Source: Paraglomus occultum | Lineage: Eukaryota > Glomeromycota > Glomeromycetes > Paraglomerales > Paraglomeraceae | Length of the DNA stretch: 10,444 nucleotides | Direction of reading: 5' to 3' | Assembly (NCBI GenBank): GCA_910592205.1 | Contig: CAJVPJ010001331.1 | Span: 1 to 10,444, forward strand | Shown here: positions 1 to 8,798 of the stretch, one piece after another | How the letters are laid out: each line of letters starts with the position of its first letter | How positions within the stretch are numbered: position 1 is the first letter of the stretch | Notes under the pieces: model-generated | What the model was told of the DNA's origin: nothing | Seen by the model: the letters and a program-made list of their open reading frames with translations, nothing else | The model's database searches: none | Made by a program: the position numbers and the translations under genes

Positions 1-754
1 ATATACTACTGCCAACTCTAATTGTGCATGCATGTCTGCGAACATTATGACCGTTTTTGCCACACATCTCAAAATACTTGTAATACCATCGGAGAATGTA
101 GGGGAGATATCATTCAGGCATAATTCTGTGGGCGTTTTTTTGCACTTAAATTTTTGCTGGGGAGATTTATTCTCTCACATTTTAATTTTGCATATCAACA
201 ATTTGCATATTAATATCAAAACTAGAATTAATAATTGAAAGACTGCCCCAAAAGCACAATTTAAGCCTGAAAAGACTAATGTGTCTGCAGAAAAAAAAAG
301 AGTAACTCGTAAATAAAGCTATAATACTATTATGATGTTCCAGCATTATTAACCCCTGAAAATGGGTTGTGACGTTATGTTCATTAATTAAATGACGATC
401 GCCACCATTGCAGACTATCGTCATGGCAAAAGGCATGTGCGATAACATTAATATATTATTTGAGTACAGATACGGCCGTACAACATTGCCAATCAATCCT
501 GTTTTGCTTAAAACTCGGCGCGTGCACCGTATCTTTGTAACCAAAATTCCTGTTTGCAGCCTGTTTGTGTACATACAAAGTTTCTATATAGTAATTCCGC
601 CTAACTTTTTTTTGAAAAGGTATTTGCGGGATTGTTTGGATGACAGATGATAATCATAAAATAATAAATGTCAGCATATGACATATATTCAAGAACGGCT
701 GTAATATTTACCGATCTATTTCTCACTCTGGAAATATGTATAATGTGGGAAGCG

Positions 755-792
755 TAATAATAATCATAATAATAACAATAAACAATAATAAG
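755..792. repeat. Imperfect (TAA)n microsatellite
   Basis: This is a run of TAA/AAT trinucleotides interrupted by single C or A changes. It is a simple low-complexity tract about 0.7 kb upstream of PPN1. No function can be assigned. Confidence 0.7.
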
Positions 793-1421
793 AATCAGAA
801 TGTGCTGACGACTACATTTATACATTGTGAAACAGAATGAAATGGAAGGCACTGTGGCGAGTATGAATCATAACATTATGTAATGTGTTTATATTTATAT
901 ACGCACTTATCGTCTGTTGTGTTACCAATTTGGGTTTTATGTTTGAGCACATTCTCCTTTGTACATTGGACTGGCTTTCAAAAATGGCAAGCCCCTACGC
1001 CATCGGTCGATGATGCAAACATAAGGGTCTGCAGTTACGTCATACGTTGAACAAAGTGATGTGAAGTGCAAATATATGAGACATATAGATGAGACAGTTA
1101 TTGTTAAATAATCGACTTCAACCAAACCATCATAACGTATAACGTAATCAAATTATTATGGTCTTATCATTATTACTAACGCCAATTTATTAACATTATT
1201 CTTCTTTTTTGCTCTCCTCATTGTTATACGTTCACCTGCTGTGCTTGACACACAGTAAACATCACACTATCTCAAGTGATTACTTTAGTTGTCAATGCCG
1301 CAAATGTGACGAATTACAGCACTCCGACCATACCAAAACGGATATGTGTACAAGCCTTGTAATACTGTATTTTAATATAAATATATCAATCACCGCCATA
1401 CATTAAAAATATGTATGTGTA

Positions 1422-1437
1422 TATAAATATATATAAA
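1422..1437 (+). promoter_or_regulatory. TATA-like elements upstream of PPN1
   Basis: Two TATAAA words (1422-1427 and 1432-1437) lie 31-46 nt before the first ATG of PPN1. If either worked as a TATA box at a typical metazoan-like spacing, transcription would begin almost at the first ATG, which would favour the second in-frame ATG at 1477. Fungal spacing is variable and the surrounding DNA is very AT-rich, so these may be chance matches. Confidence 0.25.
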
Positions 1438-1467
1438 GGCAACAGACAAAGGTAACATCCCTAGTCA

Positions 1468-3463
1468 ATGCACAAAATGACAAATTCACGGCCCATACTC
1501 TGTTGCATACCATTCGCATGGTTATTCATAACCGCTGCAGCAGCATACTGGCTATTCTCATGGGACACTCCAAGCGAACAAGAACTACGATACTCACTAC
1601 GTGGCAACTTTCTTCACATCACGGACATACATCCTGATCCATACTACAGAACAAATGCAACTGCCCGTTCATCATGTCATCGAATAGCCTTGCAAACTAT
1701 GAAAAAACCAAAACATATGAAGAGAGGAACTGCTGGTCCGTGGGGCGCACCTGGTACTATATGTGATTCACCTGTTGGTCTGGTAGATACTACGTTTGAT
1801 TGGTTGAGCGAAAACTGGAGGGACGGACTGGATTTCATTATATGGACTGGTGATAATGCAAGGTAAGCGATACATAATAAAAGCGGTGCCGAGTGCATAT
1901 ACTCTTGTAAGATAGGGTATTAACGAATTTATTCATAACTTTCACAGACATGATAACGACGACTCGGTTCCTCGCAAAGAAAAAGAAATTATCGACCTTA
2001 ATCGTCTAGTAACAGATAAATTCATTCAAACCTTTGCCCCTATAAAACATGGCAAGCCCAACTACTCCAAAATGATTCCCATCATCCCCTGCATTGGCAA
2101 CAATGACGTCTACCCAACAAACGTTATCTCGGCCGGACCAAATTTCATGCTTGACTCTTTGGCCGACTTGTGGGCTCCATTCATCCCCAAGACACAAATG
2201 CGATTTTTCCGACGAGGAGGTTACTTTGTCAAAGAAGTTATACCAAACAAGTTGGTTGTAGTATCATTGAACACACTATATTTCTTCAAGGCGAATTCCG
2301 CCGTGCATGGATGCAAAACGGTCGGTGAACCGGGGAAAAATCATATGGTATGGTTGGACAATGTGTTGAAAAGGACTCAGCAGAGAGGCATGAGAGCTTA
2401 TTTGGTTGGACACGTCGCCCCAAGACGAAAGCACTATACCCCAACTTGTTATAGGCAGTATGTAAAAATAGCGCACAAATACCACGATATAATATTGGGA
2501 CATTTCTTTGGACATTCCAACATGGACCACTTTTTCTTTCTTACCCCCAATAAAAGAAGAAGAACTATGGAGCATGAAGAGCTAGAAATGGAAGATGAGA
2601 TTGAAGATGAGACGGCCGATGATGACGAGTATCCAACACAAGATTCCGAAAATACAAGCCTAGAACTCTTCGATTTCCCGTCCGAAAATAATACGTCTAT
2701 GTCTGCTTCCAAAGACAAGGTCTCCACAACAGTGTATAATCTCGGCCGCTACATTCATCGTCTATTTCGGCATTATGAAACAGTTCCCCCAGCTCGACAA
2801 GTTGAAAATGGTGATTATGCCGTTGTTCATATAAACCCTTCAATTATTCCAACCTTTTTCCCGGCTTTGAGAATATTTCAATATAATACGACAACGGAAT
2901 CGAATACAAAAAAAGCAGAAACTGCAGAGAAAGTACTAGATTTTCATACAAATATGTATGATGAGGTCATAGGGGAAAATCAGGACAATAAAGTTCTTAC
3001 AAGTGAAGATGATTCAAGTGACGCCGATAATTGGGATGGTGAAGACGAGTTCCCTGACATTACCGCCAACATCTCTGTCCAATCTACCCGTCCCCGCCCG
3101 CACGACCCGCAGTCACCAGTACATTCGAACACCTTCCTTACTCTACTCGGATACGATCAGTACTACATCAATCTAAGAAAGGCTAACGCAAATCCCCGCG
3201 TTCGCCCGCGGTATGAAATAGAATATACGACGAAGCACGACTATAACATGGACGATTTAACAGTGCGAAGTTGGATACAGCTGGCAAGAAAAGTTGCCCG
3301 GAATGGAATCAGAAGTAAATTAGGAAGAAAAGTTCTTGACCATTTAATTGTTGGAACAAGGAATATTATTAAGGAGAGAGCTGCTCAGGGAGAATTGTTT
3401 CTCGAGGGGAATGCAGGTGTTAAGGGACCCGGAGATTATTTGAGAGAAGATTTGTGGTTTTAA
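1468..3463 (+). CDS. PPN1: Endopolyphosphatase Ppn1 (vacuolar metallophosphoesterase)
   Basis: Ppn1 cuts internal phosphoanhydride bonds of inorganic polyphosphate in the vacuole. In yeast it is a type II membrane protein activated by vacuolar proteolysis. The model joins exon 1 (1468-1862) to exon 2 (1948-3463), giving 636 residues, close to the roughly 670 of the yeast protein. Residues about 10-31 form one hydrophobic signal-anchor. Calcineurin-like metal-binding motifs occur in order: DIH at 53-55, GDNARHDND at 128-136 (made only by splicing), GNND at 182-185, GH at 286-287, and GHFFGHSNMDH at 316-326. A strongly acidic, low-complexity stretch follows (about 341-385), with a second acidic patch further on, and then a conserved-looking C-terminal domain. 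The first ATG has T at -3; the in-frame ATG at 1477 has A at -3 and may be the main start, costing three residues. The gene converges on PET127. Family assignment is firm. Confidence 0.95.
1863..1947 (+). other. PPN1 intron (85 nt)
   Basis: The donor is AG|GTAAGC and the acceptor is TTTCACAG. Splicing is phase 2: AG plus A makes Arg132. This joins GDNAR to HDND, rebuilding the GDNxRHD-type metal site typical of the family. Without removal the frame stops shortly after 1866. The motif reconstruction makes this intron near certain. Confidence 0.93.
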
Positions 3464-3626
3464 GCCACACGAGCATCATTCTTGTAACCTATTACACTTA
3501 ATTACACGAGTACTGGATGCTCAGATAATAATGCACTGTATAATTCCACTGTCAAAAAATTCAATCATTTAGAATAGATAGCATTGTGCATATAAATTAT
3601 TTCATTAGACGTATTGTTATTGTACG

Positions 3627-3632
3627 AATAAA
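3627..3632 (+). terminator. AATAAA poly(A)-like signal for PPN1
   Basis: A canonical AATAAA hexamer lies about 165 nt after the PPN1 stop codon in AT-rich sequence. This is a reasonable position for 3'-end formation in a fungus, but AT-rich DNA gives such hexamers by chance. Confidence 0.35.
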
Positions 3633-4084
3633 TAATGTACCAACATAGATCGACACAAGATATCCAGCCTCATGCTTATTGGAGACTCCCTACGCCAAAC
3701 CTCATGTTTTATGCATGTTGCATTCTTCGATCTACGAGAGATTATCGAACTGATTATGTAAATCTTACTAATTTTAGCAGGATTGGTAGTTTTCCTTATT
3801 AGTACGTAACAATGAAAAAGTAAAGAAACACTCAATTACAAAGAATGTTACTACTTGAATCATGCATTAAAATCCAATATGTCCATTATTTCGTGTTCCA
3901 AGGATTATTTCCAAACCATATATCACTGCTCATGTTCGGGGTATTTTACAATAAAGAATAACGGATGCTTTCTCCTCCAATTTCTTTCAATCTAGAAGAG
4001 CCCTTGATTTCAGGAAGGGGTGTGTGTGTGGCAGTTCTTGTATGCAAGCAAAAAGGAGCATCATCATTAAGGAGTGGGAACCGT

Positions 4085-4129
4085 ACCAGTAGTATTAGTT
4101 CGAACGCAAACCACCAGTAGTATTAGTTC
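4085..4129. repeat. 17-bp direct repeat with 28-bp period
   Basis: The 17-mer ACCAGTAGTATTAGTTC occurs exactly at 4085-4101 and 4113-4129, separated by 11 nt. It lies in the convergent spacer, about 190 bp past the PET127 stop. It may be a young local duplication. Confidence 0.85.
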
Positions 4130-4188
4130 ATTATAGTGATCAATCACGTATCAATCAAGTATTCATGACCAGATAGCAGATAACAGTT

Positions 4189-4211
4189 GGATTTGATTTG
4201 ATTTGATTTGA
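4189..4211. repeat. (ATTTG)4 microsatellite
   Basis: Four perfect tandem copies of the pentamer ATTTG (4191-4210), flanked by GG and A, sit about 110 bp beyond the PET127 stop codon. This is a simple pentanucleotide tract with no visible role. Confidence 0.85.
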
Positions 4212-4317
4212 CTTTGCAAGTTGTCGTTTCAACAAGTCGTATTTTTTTTTACCAAAAAGTAGCAAGGAGTGATTTCCAAATTTTGCTATCTGATATTCCT
4301 ACGTCTTCTAACGAGAT

Positions 4318-6530
4318 CTATCTTGTTTCATTAGGCCGGCTTTCATCTCTATTATACATATTACTCTGCCCATTACCAGTATTACCCATTGGTACCCAAA
4401 GAATATGATCCTTATCCACCTCTCGTGCCATTTCTCTAAATCCTTTTTCGCTCATTTTCCTTAATAGTTTTTGGAAATGATCTAGGTCAGGCTCCTCGCC
4501 CTGAGTTTCTTTCAATGCTCCCCACGCCTTGAGTTGTTTGACTACTGCCCTTTTCATCTCGTCTTTAATTTTTGTAGGCATCATTTGGCGTCGCGATATA
4601 TAGTACTTCAACTTCCAAGGTTCATTTTGACGCAATTTAAACGGATGAAATGTGGGTCTCTTGTTGATTATCGAGTAGCATCCAACATGATATTTCTCTA
4701 TAGTGTCGGGGCCAGGCGGTAGAGGCGTCGCTTGCTCGGCCTGGGGATCGTCTTCGCAAACTTCAATGTAGACGTTCATTAACGGTGCTTTAAGATGGTT
4801 TTGAAACGTCATGCGGAGTGTCTAACGTACGAATTTAAATACAAGAGATGATGAAATTGAGCATCACTACTTTGAGAATTTGGATCAAAATCTTGTAAAA
4901 AAACATATGATAGACGCATACCTTGTTGGGGAATCTATTTGTAGCCGTGTCGAATACTTCATTAAGTAACTTTAAAGAGATGAGAAAAGACTGATCTCCC
5001 ATATATGAATTCCCAAATAAACATCTATCCATTTCCTCTAACGGTATATATTGAAACCCAAATGTTCTTGCCGTATTATGGAACGCAACAAAAACTCCAT
5101 CCATCTGACCTATTCTCACTTGAAGGCTGAATCAAAATATCTTTGAGTTACCCCGATTGCGCCAATTGACTAGAATTCCGTTGCCATTATACTAACCTAT
5201 ATTTTAAGAAAGCTGCACGCATCATGTCATAATATTCTCTCTCAAAAGACTCGTACAATCCATGGGACGTCTTTATTTGATAGCCTGCGTTTAACTGAGA
5301 TAAAGTGAGTAATAATAATGGGCGCGGCGCGATTCAGAACTACAGAAAGGTTCATACAAGTCATTACTACCTGGTAGTTTCCAAAGTCCATGCGAACTGC
5401 TATTGCTGCACGTGTCTTGATATCAAACGTCTTATTTGGTAATCTCGGGTCATGACAATCGATCTGCGCTCTTAAAAGAAGATCGTTTGCCTAACGTCGG
5501 ATAATTGAATCCAGTCAATATAGGGTTATTAAAAGTACTCACTCAAAATGACTCTGAAATTATCATATCGTTCAATCTTTCCTTTATAAAATTATATGCC
5601 TGTGGTGGCGGCTCTGACAAGCGTGGTAGAGACGCGGAATTCGCTTTTCGATATTGATTGAACACCCCAGGTGGAACTGTATAGAAAAATTCTAACTCTC
5701 TACCCTTTTGAAATAAAACATACATTTAGTAACGACTTTTGATTACTGCGTGTTGTTTATTGATAATAGAATACTTACAAAGTCTTTTAAAATGTTCTCA
5801 ACGTCCAAGCTCTTGTCAACTTCAACAGCGTAAATGCCATCCCGATATCGTAGAAATATAGTTGTCGGTGATTTGGCTGTTGATGTGTAAGAAGCAGACT
5901 ACATCACGACAAGTATACGATCTCAAAGTTAATCTCATTATTTAGAATAACAATCAGTGATGCATTCATGCATCTCGCATAGCTGTTTAATGTAATGCTT
6001 TCCTAGTCACCTCTTTTGCAAATGCTAAAGACAATGTCGAAATATCAACCGGCTTCCACGATGATATCAAGAAATATACATGTGACAACACGCCAGTCAT
6101 CGACGAGGTTGATCCACAATATTTTGAACTGTACTTCCTTGCCAAGTCTTGCAGATTCTTATCTTTCGACGGGAGAATATATGGGATACCAAGAGCATCA
6201 AAATCAAATTCTGGTGGGGGACAGATATCCCTGAGAAACGGATCAAAGTTAAAGACACGTGATCTTGGATCCTGGAGATAGTGTACACCTGGACTAAAAA
6301 AGAATGAGTAAATGCGATGATAAAAAGTGACGAAAAGGAGCTTTAACTCACTTGAATAGTACTCGATCTAATCCATGGGCAAGCGTAGAAATAGGAACTT
6401 CCACAGGTGCTGGTATGTTACGTATTTTTACGTCATTGGATGTTATTGTATTGAATGTATGTTTTGCTGCCTCTATTATTTGTGCCGTCTGTCCACGCAC
6501 AATCTTCTCTGCTGAACGTAATGAACGCAT
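4318..6530 (-). CDS. PET127: Mitochondrial RNA-processing protein Pet127
   Basis: In yeast Pet127 is a mitochondrial membrane-associated protein needed for 5'-end processing and turnover of mitochondrial RNAs. The family has been placed with PD-(D/E)XK-type nucleases. Exons, read 5' to 3': 6530-6352, 6293-6011, 5898-5779, 5704 to about 5582 (end uncertain), 5490-5371, 5294-5197, 5126-4922, 4821-4318. The product is about 543 residues, shorter than the roughly 800 of yeast Pet127 mainly because the N-terminal region is short. Recognisable blocks in order are YLQDPRSRVFNFDP, CGSTSSMTGVLSH, FLRYRDGIYAVEVDK, LLLRAQIDCHDPRLP followed by FDIKTR (DxK, Asp258/Lys260), SFEREYYDMMRAAFLKYS and VRIGQMDGVFVAFHNT. 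Splice phases agree at every junction except exon 4/5, where the good GT donor includes an in-frame TGA. The start at 6530 is the first ATG after an upstream stop; a longer N-terminus is possible. Family assignment is confident; intactness is not. Confidence 0.9.
4822..6351 (-). other. Seven introns of PET127
   Basis: Introns on the minus strand are 6351-6294 (58 nt, GTGAGT...TTTTAG), 6010-5899 (112 nt, GTGACT...TGTAG), 5778-5705 (74 nt, GTAAGT...AAAAG, with an ACTAA branch word), about 5542-5491 (52 nt, GTGAGT...GTTAG, start uncertain), 5370-5295 (76 nt, GTAGTA...CTCAG), 5196-5127 (70 nt, GTTAGT...TTCAG) and 4921-4822 (100 nt, GTATGC...GTTAG). Each removal restores a block that reads as continuous Pet127 family sequence. 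Reading phases match across all junctions apart from the fourth. Confidence 0.85.
5491..5599 (-). other. Ambiguous PET127 exon 4/5 junction with in-frame TGA
   Basis: The only good GT donor (GTGAGT at 5542-5537) leaves TGA (5545-5543) as the last codon of exon 4. The sole acceptor nearby ends at 5491, and exon 5 then opens in frame with Ala-Asn-Asp. Family spacing, as I remember it, fits best if exon 4 ends at Lys (5584-5582), which makes the following 39 nt extra and would need a GA donor. A GC donor at CAG|GCATAT (5600/5599) also keeps the frame and avoids the stop, but drops six residues (AYNFIK) that look conserved. A nonsense allele or sequence error is equally possible. Confidence 0.6.
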
Positions 6531-7085
6531 TTTGAACCGATTGATCCACGAACGGATCGAATGCGAGGATTGTTTTTTTTATTTTATATATCACGTGCAT
6601 CCATGCAGTTGTCGATCTCTGCTCAAAATACCGGATTGACCAAGCCACTGCGTTGCGCAACTTGATTATGTTGTCACGACGATGATCTGTCAATCGAGAA
6701 TGCGCAGTTGTGTTGTCACATACTAGATTACATCTGTGGCAATTTCATACGGCATATAGTATCATATACTGTTCCTCTTATAAATGATTGAGCATTTCTC
6801 TTAAATCAAATTTGGCTCAAGGTATGAGGCGGCGAGCACTAATATTAATAAGTTAATTTTTTAACTTTTCCCCCGAGCAATGGATAAATTAATAGCTATT
6901 AAAGTCTGTAGTTGGTGACAAGATCCAACTACAACTTTCTGACCAAACGAATGCCAAATATAATATAAACATGGTACAATTTAATGTTTCTACACATACA
7001 CTATGATACACGCTTGTTCTCACGCCTGTCGCGTATTACCGCCCCGCTTAATGATCAATAATAATTGAGAGATTGCGTTGTATTA
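6531..7085. other. Spacer between copper-fist gene and PET127
   Basis: Both neighbours are on the minus strand, so this 555-bp stretch holds the 3' end of the copper-fist gene and the PET127 promoter or leader. A minus-strand frame starting at ATG 6693 is basic and nearly free of acidic residues, like a mitochondrial presequence. It runs in a different frame from PET127 exon 1 and meets it at an eight-base T run (6573-6580). About 6694-7085 shows no coding signal, and I saw no AATAAA on the minus strand. Confidence 0.45.
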
Positions 7086-8554
7086 TTAAGTAATATGAAA
7101 ATATCCAGCATTTTCACAAGGCTGGTTGATGTAACAAATATTCTGTACATAAAATGGAATTCGATGTGATGAATCTGGCAAGATGGGAAATATTTTGTGG
7201 AACAATAGTAAAAAGATAAGAGTACATTACCTTCGCAAAGACTAGCGACGCAATCAGAACATGCAGAATTTGGCTTTTTGCACCCACAACCACAAACTTC
7301 TACACCATCCTCATCGATTACTATCGTGTGTTCTGGATTTATCAGTTTCTTTATGTCTATCCGACAGCATCCATCACTGTCTATGGAATTGGAAGCTGAA
7401 TTACGACTTTGCTCCCCCGCTTGTGCATGGGTAGTACACCCATCACAAGAGCACGACGAACCGCAATGACAAGCACGCGTCCCACAACAACTGCCATCCC
7501 CAAACGTAGATGTACAACTTTGAAATGGCTGATAGATCATGTTAACAAGATCTTCTGAAGAACCCTGAGTCACAGTCTCCCCCAGAATCTCACTCTCATT
7601 CATAGCATAATTTTCAGGATCATCGTCTTGATGGGGCAAGCTCGGCTCAATAACGTCTTGAGGCGATGGAGTAGTCGATTCATATGAAATTTGTGATAAC
7701 AGATCTTGTGAATCGTCTTCAAAAAATTCAGGCGTGTTCGGCGAGTCGCTGTTCCCGATATCTTCATGCGTGATAATAGTTAATGAGAGTCGACGGAGTG
7801 AATTACTGTAGGGTTCTTGAGGCAATGGACGTGGTGCCAGTTTTCGAACGGTTTGAACCTCGGATGAATTATTCTTTCCTTTATTGCTCGTATGGCATAG
7901 TTTATTAGGTTTGCTACGTCTCCGACGTCGCTGACCTGATGAATCTTTCTCTTCATCAATTGGTCGACAGCATATGCATTTAGCTCCTATCCTACATCTA
8001 CAAGGGTTCAGCAAAGCCTCAACTACAAACGCCATTATTGTATTTAGTATGAGATAGAAAACGAATTGTGATTGCTCACAAGTAAAAATTCTTACCTGAA
8101 TGCTTATAATTTAGACCAATATTGGCTCCTGTTAAACTCGACACGTCAATGTTTGAATTACTGGGTGAAACCGTACTTTGAGTCCCTGGTAATATTACTG
8201 TAGTTGACCGTTTTATACGTCAGGAATGAAGATTCTATAAACAGTAGTAGTAACGATATTTTCTTACCGTCCCCAATTTTACGCTCATTGCAGGTACATT
8301 TGACATGGACTCTCTGTGTTTTGCGAAGTTCGCGACAATGTGTGCACTGTGTTACTGGCCGACCTTTTCGTTTGATCTCGTAGAGGGTCCGATCTCCATG
8401 GTGACAAGCGGTTGACCTGTGGCCTTTGATACAAGTTGCGCTGGAGCACCGTTTGTCAATAAGATATCAATGCGAAATTTAGTAAAGTTGTAGCTGTCGG
8501 TCTTTCGAATTAAACGACTTACCAGGCATATTTTGTTCCGTTAATAAAAACCAT
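7086..8554 (-). CDS. Copper-fist transcription factor, Mac1/Cuf1/Ace1-like
   Basis: This is a nuclear copper-sensing regulator. The family controls either copper uptake under starvation (Mac1, Cuf1) or detoxification under excess (Ace1). Exons, read 5' to 3': 8554-8523, 8440-8268, 8197-8096, 8022-7231, 7174-7086, giving 395 residues. The N-terminal copper fist has all family landmarks: MVFINGTKYAC start, zinc ligands C11, C14, C23 and H25, minor-groove KGRP at 36-39, and C43-x2-C46 plus C59-x-C61 of the copper-binding part. A Cys cluster CRC...CICC follows at 110-121 and a basic RRRRRSK patch at 134-140. A Ser/Asp/Glu-rich middle leads to CHCGSSCSCDGCTTH at 287-301 (Mac1-type cluster, x3 instead of the usual x4 spacing) and a third cluster at 346-365. 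The tail (367-395) comes from a small last exon. The ATG at 8035 lies inside intron 3 and is not the start. The late C-x-C clusters favour a Mac1/Cuf1-type sensor, but the exact role is inferred. Confidence 0.93.
7175..8522 (-). other. Four introns of the copper-fist gene
   Basis: Introns are 8522-8441 (82 nt, GTAAGT...CTCCAG, branch word TTTACTAA), 8267-8198 (70 nt, GTAAGA...CTACAG), 8095-8023 (73 nt, GTAAGA...TTGTAG, branch word ATACTAAA) and 7230-7175 (56 nt, GTAATG...GCCAG). The first splits the codon of the first zinc ligand, C11. Intron 2 has a second acceptor 12 nt downstream (after ACCAG) that keeps the frame and would remove four residues. Retention of the last intron would instead read on to a stop at 7055 with a different, hydrophobic tail. 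Confidence 0.83.
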
Positions 8555-8798
8555 CTTTACGGGAAGCCTACAGGGCAGACCTCTGCACGATAACGGATAC
8601 TTGGCTGTTTGGAGAGCGGCAAAATTTGGTTCATTGTGGGAGGACGGTTGAAATCTACAATTACGGTTGATGTGTAACGACGGAAATTGACAGCTTGTGG
8701 CTTAAAATCTAAATGTCAATAATCTCAATGTATCTTGCACTTGAGACAACCTTTGAAATAAATATTAACATTAATATCAATTAATATTGACCATAAAC
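8555..8798 (-). promoter_or_regulatory. Upstream region of the copper-fist gene
   Basis: This is the presumed leader and promoter of the copper-fist gene, reading leftward. It has no coding signal. An AT-rich block with repeated TTAATAT words lies near 8764-8790. No exact Mac1-type TTTGCTCA or Ace1-type copper element was found here. The boundary at 8798 is arbitrary, set by the next coding-like stretch. Confidence 0.35.

Larger units (their letters stand above)
1..1467. other. Left intergenic region, no convincing gene
   Basis: No reading frame here has coding-like composition or a recognisable domain. The longest open frames (minus strand about 574-182, plus strand about 408-650) are rich in Cys, Phe, His and Ile, as expected from translated AT-rich non-coding DNA. 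Visible small structures are an 8-bp inverted repeat (arms 392-399 and 417-424, 17-nt loop), two GGGGAGAT words near 100 and 160, two TTTGCATAT words near 187 and 201, and an imperfect TAA microsatellite at 755-792. A TTACGTCAT word (CRE/ATF-like) lies near 1034. The right part should hold the PPN1 promoter and leader. No tRNA-like A box plus B box pair was found. Confidence 0.5.
3464..4317. other. Convergent spacer between PPN1 and PET127
   Basis: PPN1 (+) and PET127 (-) point towards each other across 854 bp. No credible gene is present; the minus-strand open frame near 3835-3617 has unremarkable composition. The stretch holds an AATAAA at 3627-3632, a second at 3950-3955, a short GT run near 4020-4031, a 17-bp direct repeat (4085-4129) and an ATTTG array (4189-4211). 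No clear minus-strand poly(A) hexamer for PET127 was seen. Confidence 0.55.

Noticed and set aside
392-424. Inverted repeat ATGACGAT...ATCGTCAT as an operator or hairpin
   Set aside because: Eight-base arms with a 17-nt loop are expected by chance in 10 kb, and no gene lies next to it.
182-650. Overlapping open frames of 130 aa (-) and 80 aa (+)
   Set aside because: Composition is Cys/Phe/His/Ile-heavy, typical of translated AT-rich spacer. Neither shows motifs, and they overlap on opposite strands.
2276-2727. Two minus-strand open frames inside PPN1
   Set aside because: They are shadows of the PPN1 coding strand. The Ser-rich one simply mirrors the acidic GAA/GAT-rich codons.
7278-7469. 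Plus-strand open frame inside the copper-fist gene
   Set aside because: It is antisense to exon 4, which has clear conserved cysteine motifs on the minus strand.
4318-8554. PET127 and the copper-fist gene as a co-transcribed or functionally linked pair
   Set aside because: They are separated by 555 bp with independent starts, and nothing known links mitochondrial RNA processing to this regulator beyond proximity.
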